Assembly: GCA_030278955.1 (NCBI GenBank)
Contig: JAOANR010000014.1
Span: 31,943,453-32,007,452, forward strand
Reading direction: 5' to 3'
Source: Hygrophila difformis
Lineage: Eukaryota; Streptophyta; Magnoliopsida; Lamiales; Acanthaceae
DNA length: 64,000 nucleotides
In this document: in pieces, positions 34,180 to 45,545 of the stretch
Layout of the letters: the number at the start of each line of letters is the position of its first letter
Position numbering within the stretch: the stretch's first letter is position 1
Made by a program: the position numbers and the translations under genes
The notes under the pieces: model-generated
The model's input: only the letters and a program-made list of their open reading frames with translations
The model's database searches: none
What the model was told of the DNA's origin: nothing

Positions 34180-34500
34180 GGTCGCGGAACCCCAGACCGT
34201 GTCGCGGAACAAGGTTCCTCGACCAGGGCCTAACGACATTAGACATGTCGCGGAATTGGAGTCCGGTCGCGGGGTCATGGCCTCGCGACAAGGGTATCGC
34301 GACCGAGTTCTGTAAAGAAATAAAGTCAACGGGGGAGACGTGTCACGGAATAGAAGACCGGTCGCGAGGCAGTGGCCCTCGACAGGGGTTCCGCGACAGC
34401 GTCAGCAGAAGTTAGAGATAAATGCGAGTGTGTCGCGGGACCGCGCCTGGTCGCGGAGCATTGCTTCGCGACACAGTGGTTGCTTCGCGACACAAAGTTT
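34180..34500 (-). repeat. B-type inverted GTCGC repeats upstream of the internal promoter
   Basis: About twelve half-sites such as GTCGCGGAAC, TCGCGACA and GTCGCGAGG, in B's LTR version rather than A's. It occupies the same place as A's array at 19405-19745. Confidence 0.85.
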
Positions 34501-34992
34501 TGAATTTTCAAATTTTTCGTGGTCTGGGCCCGAGCGTGGTATTGGGCCTGAATCCACTTTATTTGATTTGGACCTGAGTAAATTCAGTCCAAATAAATTC
34601 AAAGTACTGGACTGAAATTAAAGAAGGATCCACTTGCACAAATTAAGTTGGGTCAATTCCATTCGTTTGCAAAAATTATTCCGGATTTTAAATTGCTTTA
34701 AATTCCGGAAATATTTTCTTAAATTCATGGAATTAATCCAACCAAGAACCTGGTTTTCCTGTGTTACTTTTCTGCTCTTCTTTTTTATGGTTCCGAACTT
34801 TCTGCAAGACAGGTAAATAAAACGCATTAGATTTTCTCCAAATATCAACATCCTCACATTTAGAGTCTTAGTACTCTAAATGTTTAATTGATTTTTGAGT
34901 ACTCTCCTGTTATGAAAGTAATATACTATATTACTATGCTATATATATATATATATAAACTGAAATTTTTATGTTTTTAATGCTGTCTCTTA
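34501..34992 (-). other. B post-pol spacer with first hairpin-polypurine motif
   Basis: Non-coding. The 11-bp perfect hairpin (34856-34866 with 34873-34883) lies beside TGTGAGGATGTTGATATTTGG read on the - strand. It is homologous to A 18928-19404. An AT microsatellite is at 34940-34960. Confidence 0.75.
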
Positions 34993-36260
34993 TTAAGTGT
35001 AAGCCGGGTCTGCCACTGCTTGGCTTTCTTTCTCCGGATCGAACTGTCCGAGGTACTCCTTCAATCGATGTCCATTCACCACTATGTTGCCCTTGTCAGT
35101 TCGGATCCTGACAGCTCCATTTTTAAACATTTCTAGCACTTCATGTGGTCCTTCCCATCTGGATTTAAGCTTTCCAGGGAACAGCTTCAACCTAGAATTG
35201 AACAATAATACATTCTGACCAACATAAAAGTGTTTATGCTTAATCCGGCGATCGTGTAACTTCTGTGTCCGCTCCTTATAAATTCGAGAGCTTTCATAAG
35301 CTAATGCTCGTATTTCCTCAATTTCATTGAGGTCCAACTTGCGTTTGCTCTGAGCAACTTTCGGATCGAAGTTGAGCGTCTTAACGGCCCAGTAAGCTTT
35401 ATGCTCTAGCTCTACAGGCAAATGACAGGCTTTTCCGAAGACAAGTCTGTAAGGAGACATCCCAATGGGAGTCTTATATGCTGTGTGGTATGCCCATAGA
35501 GCATCATTGAGCTTACGTGCCCAATCCTTACGGGTTATCCCGAAAGTGGCTTCGAATATGTGTTTGATTTCGCAATTAGATACTTCGACTTGACCACTAG
35601 TCTGGGGATGATAAGGCGTGCCTATCTTGTGGAGGATCCCATTTTTACTCATTAAAGATTCAAAGGCTTTATTAATAAAGTGTGTTCCTCCATCAGATAT
35701 CACCACCCTAGGTATGCCAAATCGACTGAAAATGTTGTTCTTGAGGAACTTGATGACTTGGCTACCATCATTGGTCGGTAATGCGACAGCCTCGACCCAT
35801 TTGGACACGTAATCGACAGCTACCAAGATATAGTAGTTTCCACCGGATGGTGGAAACGGTCCCATGAAGTCAATGCCCCATACATCGAAAATCTCAAGTG
35901 TGAGAATTCCCTTTTGAGGCATCTCATCCCTCTTGGAGAGGTTTCCTAATCTTTGGCATTTGTCGCAACCTTTCACAAATGTCCTGCAATCCTCATAGAT
36001 GTGAGGCCAATAAAATCCACATTCGAGGACCTTGTGGGCCGTTCGAGCGGGACCATGGTGACCTCCATATTCTGATTCATGGCATTTTCTGACAATTTGA
36101 TAGGCTTCATGCTCGGTCACACATCGCCTGATTATTGAATCGGCGCAGTGTTTGAAGAGATAAGGTTCTTCCCAGAAGTAATTTAATACATCTCCGTTGA
36201 ACTTATTCTTCTGATGATAGTTCGAAAACTGTGGGGTTATTCCGCACGCCAAGAAGTTAG
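34993..36260 (-). CDS. Element B integrase, main part, interrupted by E
   Basis: An open frame of about 420 codons from E's insertion point to TAA at 34993. The zinc-binding region [10 protein letters not shown]...CDKCQ is followed by the catalytic core. Numbering from the MACGITPQF Met (36252): first Asp 128 (WGIDFMGPF), second Asp 187 (ISDGGTHF), Glu 223 ([10 protein letters not shown]). The last two are 36 residues apart, as in DD35E integrases. The C-terminal domain ends [15 protein letters not shown]. The N-terminal codons lie at 44434 onward, beyond E; frame is kept across the insertion once E and one GTTAG are removed. No internal stop. Confidence 0.92.
36256..36260 (+). repeat. Target site duplication GTTAG, left copy (E)
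   Basis: GTTAG precedes E and recurs at 44429-44433. Confidence 0.95.
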
Positions 36261-39200
36261 TGTAATACCCGGGGTTTTTACAACGCCCAAAGAAACGAAA
36301 TAAAATTTATTTCCGAGAAGAAAATAATTTATTACAATAAATTATTGCTCGGAAATGGCGTGACCGATAAATTCAAAGAATTCGAACCCAAATTTTGGTC
36401 AAGTCGAAATGGAATGAAAGAGGGAAAGGAAGCCCGAAGATATTCCATAGATTAATCCCAAAAGAATTGGAATTAAATTCAAGAAGGAAAAGAATTTTAA
36501 TTCCAAGAACCCGTGAAGTCGGAAATAATTTAATTAGATAAATTATTGCACTGGAGCCACAGGACGACGAATTCAAGCCGACGGATTCGAACTCGACGAA
36601 TTCTTGATTTCAAATATGAAATTCATTGGAGTCAAAATAAAATTCAGAAAGGAATCGTAACCCCAGAAATGACCCGAAAAGTCGAACCGAAAACGTAGGG
36701 GATAGAAACCCGATCGAGAAAAGAAGGAAAGACCCGACGGAGCAAGCGAGCCGCCGAACCGGCCGGTCCGGCCGGCCCGCGCTGCCCGCGCGCCGCCGCG
36801 CGGCCACCGCGCGGCCAAGGGCGTCGCGCCTCCAGGCTGGTCGCGCGTGCTCCGCGCGCACAAAAGCTTGGGTGCGCGCCACCAGCGCGCCAGAGGTGCT
36901 GAAAGTGTAAACTTTCCTTCCATGGCGATTTTCTTGCCAAAAATCCGACCTCAATCAATGGCAAGTCGATCACAACAATGGGGAAGGGCATAAGATCAGA
37001 TTTGGGGCGCCCCTCCCCATAATTCTCAGAAAACCTAACCCTAAACACCTCCAATACTCCTCTCCAAGTCGAAACCTCTCCGAACTCACTTTCCGGCAAG
37101 TATTCCGGCGACGGCAAGGCGAAAGGAACCAAGCCCTGCCCTCTAGACTCTTGGTAAGCTATTGTACAAAGTTTCAGTTCGTCCATAGATCTCAGAAACT
37201 CATATTCTAACCCTTTTTCCTTACCACGATTTCCCGTCGGAAAACGAACAAAAAGCGATCGGAGAAGTTGGCCGTTCGTCGTGACCCTAGGACGTCCGGA
37301 AACCCAATCCAGCGACCCTATCATCACTCTAAGTAAGTTAAAACCTTACTCACAAATTTTCGTGGTTGTTTGTTGTTTAAATCTCGAGATATAGGCTTGT
37401 AACAAAAATCGGTTTTCAAAAACCCTATTTTCGTCCAATTTTAAAGACTCGCCAAAAACTCGACCTTCGGGAATTCAAACCGAAAACTTTTCAACATAAA
37501 AGTTGTTCCTAACACCTTTATCTATCTTGTGTCCAAATTTCAGCCGTTGACATTAAGTTTTGCTAACCCAATTTTCGCCGTGAACTTTCTGTATCGAACC
37601 GAACAATTTAATTCTGTGACAGATTCCTTCATTCAACTTGATGCATGTTTTTCACCCATTTTTCGAATGATTTAACTTTGCATTTCTAAACAAAAGTTGT
37701 AGATAATTGTGTCTAGATTATGCCTACAAAATTTCACGAATTTTGGTGTTCATTTGATATGTCAAACGGCCAAGTTTTTAGAACTGTTTTGAATTCGTTT
37801 TAAGGGCCATGAGTATGCAGTGAGTTGCACTCGATTTTTGAGTACCAAGAATTCATTATTTCCAAAAACTTAAAACATGAAAGTTGTTCCTTAATGTGTC
37901 GTGTAGTTACTGTAAAAATTTCACATCGATTGGTTTTGAAATGAATTTTTAATCGGCGTTACACGAACCTGTGACGAAAACAGTTTTTAAGACATGAATT
38001 ATTCTTTGCAATAAACTCAAATTTCAACTCACTTCGGAACCCTATTTCCAAAAACTTAAAACATGAAAGTTGTTCGTGTGTGTGTTTTTGAATTATTGTA
38101 AAAGTTTCAGAATTTTTGGAGAAAAGACGAATTTTTAATTAAGAAAGGCGTAAACTGCCTCGAATAGGATTTTTCGAACTTGAGAAAACTCGAACTATGA
38201 AAACGCGATATCGATCATTTGATAACTTTGAGATACGAACTTTCGAAAAATCCCATTCACTAGGCTGAGCCGATCTTCATACTATCTTTTGAGACTGCCT
38301 CGTTAGTGGTCTCCCTTTTATTTGGACTGCCTCGTTAGTGGTCCTACGATTATTGAGACTGCCTCGTTAGTGGTCTCCTTACTATGCCAAAACGGCAGTT
38401 GTGCACATGGCCTGCCAAATCGGCAGTGGGAAATACACGGCCTGCCCGAGTGGTAGTGAAACCGTTTGAAAGGCCTGTCAAACGACAGTTGATATACATG
38501 CCTGTCAAATTGACAGTAGATACACACGGCTTGCCGAAATGGCAATCGAGATACATGGCTAGCCAAAACGGCAGTCAATACTGATATGGTTGCGGCCGCC
38601 GGTTCACCGGCTAACTGATTATGATTTTTGAGATTGCCTCGTTAGTGATCTCTCTTGTGTGGTGTCCTCTTCTTGGTTGCGGGATAAAATATAAAAGACT
38701 TGTGTGAGTGTTGATTACGCTTAAATCTTTTGTATCATGTTTTTTTTAAATTACGCATTTAAATTACGTCATTAAATTATGCCTTTAAATTCCGCCTTTA
38801 AAATTTAGTCTTCTAAATTATGCATTGTCGTCTTGAATAAATTAAACATGTTTTCCGCTGCGAATAAAATATGGATTTTAAAAGTAATGCATGACAAGTG
38901 AATCTTTGGATTTAAACACATGTAACCCCTTAAATTGCTTTGTAAGGGCTTAACTTACTCAGTATTTTATATACTGATAAACCCCGTTGTTCATTTTCCC
39001 ATTACAGAGTATGGAGCATGATCATGCATCGGGGATCACTTTGGGTATTTAATTACTTGTTCTACATGACTTGCATACGGGCTTGTTAACCCGAGTTTTG
39101 GCCATGTCGGCCCTGTATTTAATTTCCGCTGCAACCTATTATTTTTATTATAATGTATGGATGATATTACATTATCATTTTTTTTAAGTAATTCCGGACT

Positions 39201-39325
39201 TGCTTTCAAACTTTTTCCAACACCTATAGCCTTACATCTCTTTAGCAAGCTCGGAGGAATCGTGTCTTGCTAGGGAGGTGTGGCGGTGGCACCCCGGCCT
39301 GGGTTATCAAATCCGGGGTGTTACA
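36261..39325 (+). repeat. E 5' LTR
   Basis: Begins TGTAATACCCGGGG and ends CCGGGGTGTTACA. Contains a GC-rich block (36740-36900), a candidate intron (GTAAGT 37333 to ACAG 39007), a minisatellite of small hairpins (38290-38580) and the shared GCGGCCGC block at about 38593. Confidence 0.95.
38290..38580 (+). repeat. Hairpin minisatellite in E 5' LTR
   Basis: First three copies of a GACTGCCTCGTTAGTGGTC-like unit, then about seven units each carrying a small stem, e.g. CTGCCAAATCGGCAG at 38412-38426 and CTGTCAAATTGACAG further on. Stem sequences differ but pairing is mostly kept. The 3' LTR copy is at 43393-43683. Confidence 0.8.
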
Positions 39326-39328
39326 GAG

Positions 39329-39340
39329 TGGTATCAGAGC
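39329..39340 (+). other. E primer binding site (initiator tRNA-Met)
   Basis: TGGTATCAGAGC three bases after the LTR end. The leader that follows (39341-39855) has no repeats like those of D1 and no ORF. Confidence 0.92.
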
Positions 39341-39855
39341 CCGGAAATATTTCTAAATTATTATTATTTTGGCCAATATAGAGGCCAAGGATTTTTAAAC
39401 AAATATTAATATTATTTTTTTTAGTACCATTATTATTATTTTTTAAATTTTAAGTTTTATTTCCATGGAACAAAATTTATTTTAAACCCATGGGAAATAT
39501 TTACATATGCATAGAAATTTTTCCAACAAGTTTTTAAAGTCACGGAAATAATTTTTTTCGGGGTTGGGGTAGCATTGTATAAAGCATACATGCATTCGCA
39601 TACATACATACATGAATATCGCGCTAATTTTTTTTATGTGAATTAACAGTGTCAAAACTCTTACCTTCAAATTGGTCATGACCTTGACTTAGAAGCGTTT
39701 GCTTTAAACTAATTCTGCCTCAGTCTTATAATTTGATCACCTAAGTTTAGCATTCTCCTATCTATTACCTCTTTCCAATCCTACCTTATAGATTTTCTTG
39801 AACGCTAACTTGCCTTAGATTAGAAACTCATCTTCACGTGCGTTGATAACAGAGA

Positions 39856-40911
39856 ATGGCACCTAAGGGAAAATCGAGAAAGGAAATCCCAAACAACACT
39901 AACGCTGACCTCCCCAACACACCGAACAATAATGAGATCCCTCAGGACATAGGAGGGCGAGTGCCTCATGTTCCCAACAATATGGATGAGCGTCTAAGGA
40001 CTGTCGAGGAAGTTCTCGTAGTACTAGGGAATGCTGAAGTGCAACGTGCACAAGCGGGCGTACCACCACCGGTAACCCGGGTCAACTACTTAGCCTTGGT
40101 AAACCCTTACCAACCACCCCACTATGCCGGCGAAGAGGACCCGGCTCAGCTAGAGGAATGGATACGGACATTCGACAAGCTGTTGAACGCCGTAAAGTGT
40201 CCCGACGGGGAAAAGGTTCACGTAGCCTCATACTACTTAGGAGGCGAGGCGGACGATTGGTGGCAAGCCACCCAAGGGAAACTGGCGGAGTACGACGAGC
40301 CCTACACATGGTCAAAATTCACGGATCTGCTTAGGGATCATTTTTATCCCATGAGCACGAAGGCTGCCATGTACGAGGAATTTCTGACACTGAGGCAAGG
40401 AGGGAAAACGGTCCAAGAATACTATAACCGTTTCAAGGAGTTGGTGCGGTTCGCGCCGAGACTGGTGCCAACTGATGTAGAGAAGGCACAGAAGTTCGAG
40501 ACAGGACTGAACCTATCTATTAGAGAGGTGATCACGGGTGAGCACTACCCTAACCTACAAGCTGTGTATGACCGTGCAGTAGCGGTTGCACGAGTTCAAG
40601 GACTGAAACGGAAACCGGTAGATGGGATTAACCAAGAACCACAAGGACGATACAAGAGGAATGAGGATCATTTTCGTATAAACTCGAACCGACCACATCA
40701 AAACGAAAATGGACGAAACAAGGGGATAGTCTTCAACCATGGTGACTATGCGCCACCATGTCCAAAGTGTGGTAAACCACACTATGCGAGAGGATGCCCT
40801 CAGCCTGGATCATGCCTTCGGTGCGGTCGACAAGGTCATCGGCTGCGTGACTGCCGGACGCGAATAGAAAATATAAACAAGAGGGAGGACGTGACCACTC
40901 GGCCCAAGTAA
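39856..40911 (+). CDS. E Gag polyprotein (capsid and nucleocapsid)
   Basis: An intact 351-residue ORF starts MAPKGKSRKE and ends KREDVTTRPK with a TAA. Capsid lies at about residues 75-240 (NPYQPPHYAGEEDPAQLEEW, EADDWWQATQGKL, FYPMSTKAAMYEEFLTLRQG). Two zinc knuckles follow: CPKCGKPHYARGC and CLRCGRQGHRLRDC (40813-40854). Gag would form the particle that packages E RNA; enzymes must come from elsewhere. The start is chosen because D1 and D2 gags begin with the same MAP motif just after AGAATGGCAC. The frame closes where protease would begin in D1, so Pol is absent rather than frameshifted. Intactness fits selection for Gag or simply youth. Confidence 0.93.
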   Translation: MAPKGKSRKEIPNNTNADLPNTPNNNEIPQDIGGRVPHVPNNMDERLRTVEEVLVVLGNAEVQRAQAGVPPPVTRVNYLALVNPYQPPHYAGEEDPAQLEEWIRTFDKLLNAVKCPDGEKVHVASYYLGGEADDWWQATQGKLAEYDEPYTWSKFTDLLRDHFYPMSTKAAMYEEFLTLRQGGKTVQEYYNRFKELVRFAPRLVPTDVEKAQKFETGLNLSIREVITGEHYPNLQAVYDRAVAVARVQGLKRKPVDGINQEPQGRYKRNEDHFRINSNRPHQNENGRNKGIVFNHGDYAPPCPKCGKPHYARGCPQPGSCLRCGRQGHRLRDCRTRIENINKREDVTTRPK

Positions 40912-41363
40912 CCGTAAGAAGTTTTCAAGCATCGACAAACTACATTTATTTTTGAGTACGACTCTAAGAATTGTATCCAATCAAAAATAAATGAATTCAA
41001 ATTGTTTTGAACTACGTTATGACTTGATCCCTTCACGGGGTACGTAGGCAGCTTGGAAATCTAAATTCCGGGTTCAGTCAAATAATAGCAAACAACAACA
41101 CACATTAATACAATCACGCAACCAAACAATGTCCGAGCTCGTGAGGAGCTAACGCCCAACTTCGAGGACGAAGTTGATTCCTAAGGGGGAGAGGATGTAA
41201 CACCCGAGAAATTTAATTCACGTTCAAAGGAATGGAATAAATTTCTTGTGGAAGACGTTTATCCTTAAGGAAAGTAGATGGAAATACCCCAACATTAAAT
41301 TGAGCCCAAAAGAAAGCGAGGGCGCAACTTCGGGGACGAAGTTGATTCTTAAGGGGGGTAGAC
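40912..41363 (+). other. E 3' non-coding module with duplicated hairpin-polypurine unit
   Basis: The conserved block shared with D1 and D2 is at about 41007-41080. The hairpin CAACTTCG/CGAAGTTG plus purine tract occurs twice: 41157-41194, followed by TGTAACACCCGAG (LTR-start-like, 41196), and 41325-41361, directly before the true LTR. The first looks like a relic of a former internal/LTR junction. Confidence 0.85.
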
Positions 41364-44300
41364 TGTAATACCCGGGGTTTTTACAACGCCCAAAGAAACG
41401 AAATAAAATTTATTTCCGAGAAGAAAATAATTTATTACAATAAATTATTGCTCGGAAATGGCGTGACCGATAAATTCAAAGAATTCGAACCCAAATTTTG
41501 GTCAAGTCGAAATGGAATGAAAGAGGGAAAGGAAGCCCGAAGATATTCCATAGATTAATCCCAAAAGAATTGGAATTAAATTCAAGAAGGAAAAGAATTT
41601 TAATTCCAAGAACCCGTGAAGTCGGAAATAATTTAATTAGATAAATTATTGCACTGGAGCCACAGGACGACGAATTCAAGCCGACGGATTCGAACTCGAC
41701 GAATTCTTGATTTCAAATATGAAATTCATTGGAGTCAAAATAAAATTCAGAAAGGAATCGTAACCCCAGAAATGACCCGAAAAGTCGAACCGAAAACGTA
41801 GGGGATAGAAACCCGATCGAGAAAAGAAGGAAAGACCCGACGGAGCAAGCGAGCCGCCGAACCGGCCGGTCCGGCCGGCCCGCGCTGCCCGCGCGCCGCC
41901 GCGCGGCCACCGCGCGGCCAAGGGCGTCGCGCCTCCAGGCTGGTCGCGCGTGCTCCGCGCGCACAAAAGCTTGGGTGCGCGCCACCAGCGCGCCAGAGGT
42001 GCTGAAAGTGTAAACTTTCCTTCCATGGCGATTTTCTTGCCAAAAATCCGACCTCAATCAATGGCAAGTCGATCACAACAATGGGGAAGGGCATAAGATC
42101 AGATTTGGGGCGCCCCTCCCCATAATTCTCAGAAAACCTAACCCTAAACACCTCCAATACTCCTCTCCAAGTCGAAACCTCTCCGAACTCACTTTCCGGC
42201 AAGTATTCCGGCGACGGCAAGGCGAAAGGAACCAAGCCCTGCCCTCTAGACTCTTGGTAAGCTATTGTACAAAGTTTCAGTTCGTCCATAGATCTCAGAA
42301 ACTCATATTCTAACCCTTTTTCCTTACCACGATTTCCCGTCGGAAAACGAACAAAAAGCGATCGGAGAAGTTGGCCGTTCGTCGTGACCCTAGGACGTCC
42401 GGAAACCCAATCCAGCGACCCTATCATCACTCTAAGTAAATTAAAACCTTACTCACAAATTTTCGTGGTTGTTTGTTGTTTAAATCTCGAGATATAGGCT
42501 TGTAACAAAAATCGGTTTTCAAAAACCCTATTTTCGTCCAATTTTAAAGACTCGCCAAAAACTCGACCTTCGGGAATTCAAACCGAAAACTTTTCAACAT
42601 AAAAGTTGTTCCTAACACCTTTATCTATCTTGTGTCCAAATTTCAGCCGTTTACATTAAGTTTTGCTAACCCAATTTTCGCCGTGAACTTTCTGTATCGA
42701 ACCGAACAATTTAATTCTGTGACAGATTCCTTCATTCAACTTGATGCATGTTTTTCACCCATTTTTCGAATGATTTAACTTTGCATTTCTAAACAAAAGT
42801 TGTAGATAATTGTGTCTAGATTATGCCTACAAAATTTCACGAATTTTGGTGTTCATTTGATATGTCAAACGGCCAAGTTTTTAGAACTGTTTTGAATTCG
42901 TTTTAAGGGCCATGAGTATGCAGTAAGTTGCACTCGATTTTTGAGTACCAAGAATTCATTATTTCCAAAAACTTAAAACATGAAAGTTGTTCCTTAATGT
43001 GTCGTGTAGTTACTGTAAAAATTTCACATCGATTGGTTTTGAAATGAATTTTTAATCGGCGTTACACGAACCTGTGACGAAAACAGTTTTTAAGACATGA
43101 ATTATTCTTTGCAATAAACTCAAATTTCAACTCACTTCAGAACCCTATTTCCAAAAACTTAAAACATGAAAGTTGTTCGTGTGTGTGTTTTTGAATTACT
43201 GTAAAAGTTTCAGAATTTTTGGAGAAAAGACGAATTTTTAATTAAGAAAGGCGTAAACTGCCTCGAATAGGATTTTTCGAACTTGAGAAAACTCGAACTA
43301 TGAAAACGCGATATCGATCATTTGATAACTTTGAGTTACGAACTTTCGAAAAATCCCGTTCACTAGGCTGAGCCGATCTTCATACTATCTTTTGAGACTG
43401 CCTCGTTAGTGGTCTCCCTTTTATTTGGACTGCCTCGTTAGTGGTCCTACGATTATTGAGACTGCCTCGTTAGTGGTCTCCTTACTATGCCAAAACGGCA
43501 GTTGTGCACATGGCCTGCCAAATCGGCAGTGGGAAATACACGGCCTGCCCGAGTGGTAGTGAAACCGTTTGAAAGGCCTGTCAAACGACAGTTGATATAC
43601 ATGCCTGTCAAATTGACAGTAGATACACACGGCTTGCCGAAATGGCAATCGAGATACATGGCTAGCCAAAACGGCAGTCAATACTGATATGGCTGCGGCC
43701 GCCGGTTCACCGGCTAACTGATTATGATTTTTGAGATTGCCTCGTTAGTGATCTCTCTTGTGTGGTGTCCTCTTCTTGGTTGCGGGATAAAATATAAAAG
43801 ACTTGTGTGAGTGTTGATTACGCTTAAATCTTTTGTATCATGTTTTTTTTAAATTACGCATTTAAATTACGTCATTAAATTATGCCTTTAAATTCCGCCT
43901 TTAAAATTTAGTCTTTTAAATTATGCATTGTCGTCTTGAATAAATTAAACATGTTTTCCGCTGCGAATAAAATATGGATTTTAAAAGTAATGCATGACAA
44001 GTGAATCTTTGGATTTAAACACATGTAACCCCTTAAATTGCTTTGTAAGGGCTTAACTTACTCAGTATTTTATATACTGATAAACCCCGTTGTTCATTTT
44101 CCCATTACAGAGTACGGAGCATGATCATGCATCGGGGATCACTTTGGGTATTTAATTACTTGTTCTACATGACTTGCATACGGGCTTGTTAACCCGAGTT
44201 TTGGCCATGTCGGCCCTGTATTTAATTTCCGCTGCAACCTATTATTTTTATTATAATGTATGGATGATATTACATTATCATTTTTTTTAAGTAATTCCGG

Positions 44301-44428
44301 ACTTGCTTTCAAACTTTTTCCAACACCTATAGCCTTACATCTCTTTAGCAAGCTCGGAGGAATCGTGTCTTGCTAGGGAGGTGTGGCGGTGGCACCCCGG
44401 CCTGGGTTATCAAATCCGGGGTGTTACA
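41364..44428 (+). repeat. E 3' LTR
   Basis: 3065 bp, same length as the 5' LTR and nearly identical. Followed by GTTAG at 44429-44433. Confidence 0.95.
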
Positions 44429-44433
44429 GTTAG
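44429..44433 (+). repeat. Target site duplication GTTAG, right copy (E)
   Basis: Matches 36256-36260. Confidence 0.95.
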
Positions 44434-45545
44434 CGATGTCGGAAAACCATGGACATGCTTGATCGTGCAAGTGTAATGCGAACAACTGTTCGTCCGGGAA
44501 CTCTTCGTTAACGGCTTTTTCCTTTTTATCATTATCTAATCGAGATAAGTGGTCAGCAGCACCATTATCTCGACCTCGCCTATCTTTTATTATGATGTCG
44601 AATTCTTGCAACAGAAGTACCCACCTGATTAATCGAGGTTTTGCATCTTGTTTGCTAAACAAGTATCTTAATGCAGAGTGATCGGTGTATACTATAGTCT
44701 TCGTACCTATAAGGTACTGTCTGAATTTGTCAAACGCGAAGATTACAGCATACATTTCTTTCTCCGTTGTGGTGTAGTTGACTTGGGCCTCATTCAGGGC
44801 ATGACATGCGTAATGAATTACGCAGTGTCTCCCATCCTTATGTTGCCCGAGTACTGCACCTACGGCGAGATCACTAGCATCGCACATTACCTCGAAAGGT
44901 ATTGACCAATCGGGTGGTTGCACTATCGGCACAGAAACCAACATCTTCTTGAGCGTGTCAAAGGCTTGAACACACGCTTCATTTATTAAGAAAGAATTTT
45001 CTTTACAAAGAAGGTTAGTGAGCGGCTTGGCAATTTTAGAGAAATCCTTAATGAATCTCCGATAAAAACCGGCATGCCCTAAGAAGCTCCTAACTGATTT
45101 GATCGAGTTAGGAAGAGGGAGATTGGAAATGATAGAAACTTTGGCTGGATCAACTTCAATACCTGCACGAGAAATGCGATGACCTAACACTATGCCCTCA
45201 GTGACCATAAAATGGCACTTTTCCCAATTTAAAACCAGGTTAGTGTCCTCACATCTCTTTAAAATCTTTGCAAGATTGGTCAAACAATCTTCAAATGTAT
45301 CTCCATATACAGAGAAGTCATCCATGAAGACCTCAATGCATTTTTCGATAAATTCAGAGAATATAGACATCATGCATCTTTGAAAAGTAGCTGGTGCATT
45401 GCAAAGACCAAATGGCATGCGCCTATAGGCAAAAGTGCCATAAGGGCAAGTAAAAGTTGTTTTTTCATGGTCTTCGCTTGAAATAACAATCTGATTATAC
45501 CCAGAATAACCATCCAAAAAGCAATAAAATTCTCTCCCTGCCAAC
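44434..45545 (-). pseudogene. Element B RT (main part), RNase H and start of integrase
   Basis: On the - strand this frame reads from [17 protein letters not shown] through RT motif [16 protein letters not shown], the catalytic FMDDFSVYG (Asp pair at 45317-45322), the connection, RNase H ([35 protein letters not shown]) and the integrase N-terminus ending WFSDIAN where E has inserted. There is no internal stop and catalytic residues are present. It is separated from the upstream frame by a two-base deletion near 45548 (A has GAGAGG where B has GAGG). Confidence 0.93.

Larger units (their letters stand above)
36261..44428 (+). mobile_element. Element E: gag-only chromovirus-type LTR element (TR-GAG-like), young
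   Basis: 8168 bp: two LTRs of 3065 bp, initiator tRNA-Met primer site, a single intact gag and a polypurine tract; no protease, RT or integrase. The internal region (2038 bp) is shorter than one LTR. By eye the LTRs differ at about ten positions (about 99.7 percent identical) and the target duplication is perfect, so it is the most recent dated insertion here. This structure matches the TR-GAG elements described in plants, which depend on enzymes made by other elements. Confidence 0.95.

Noticed and set aside
33883..34329. 148-codon - strand ORF in B's post-pol region
   Set aside because: It reads through the repeat array and the leader, starts inside the array, and has no homologous frame in A.
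36644..37327. 227-codon ORF on the - strand of E's 5' LTR, identical in the 3' LTR (41747-42430)
   Set aside because: It lies antisense to the element in a GC-rich part of the LTR. Its presence in both LTRs only reflects their near-identity, and no protein motif is visible.
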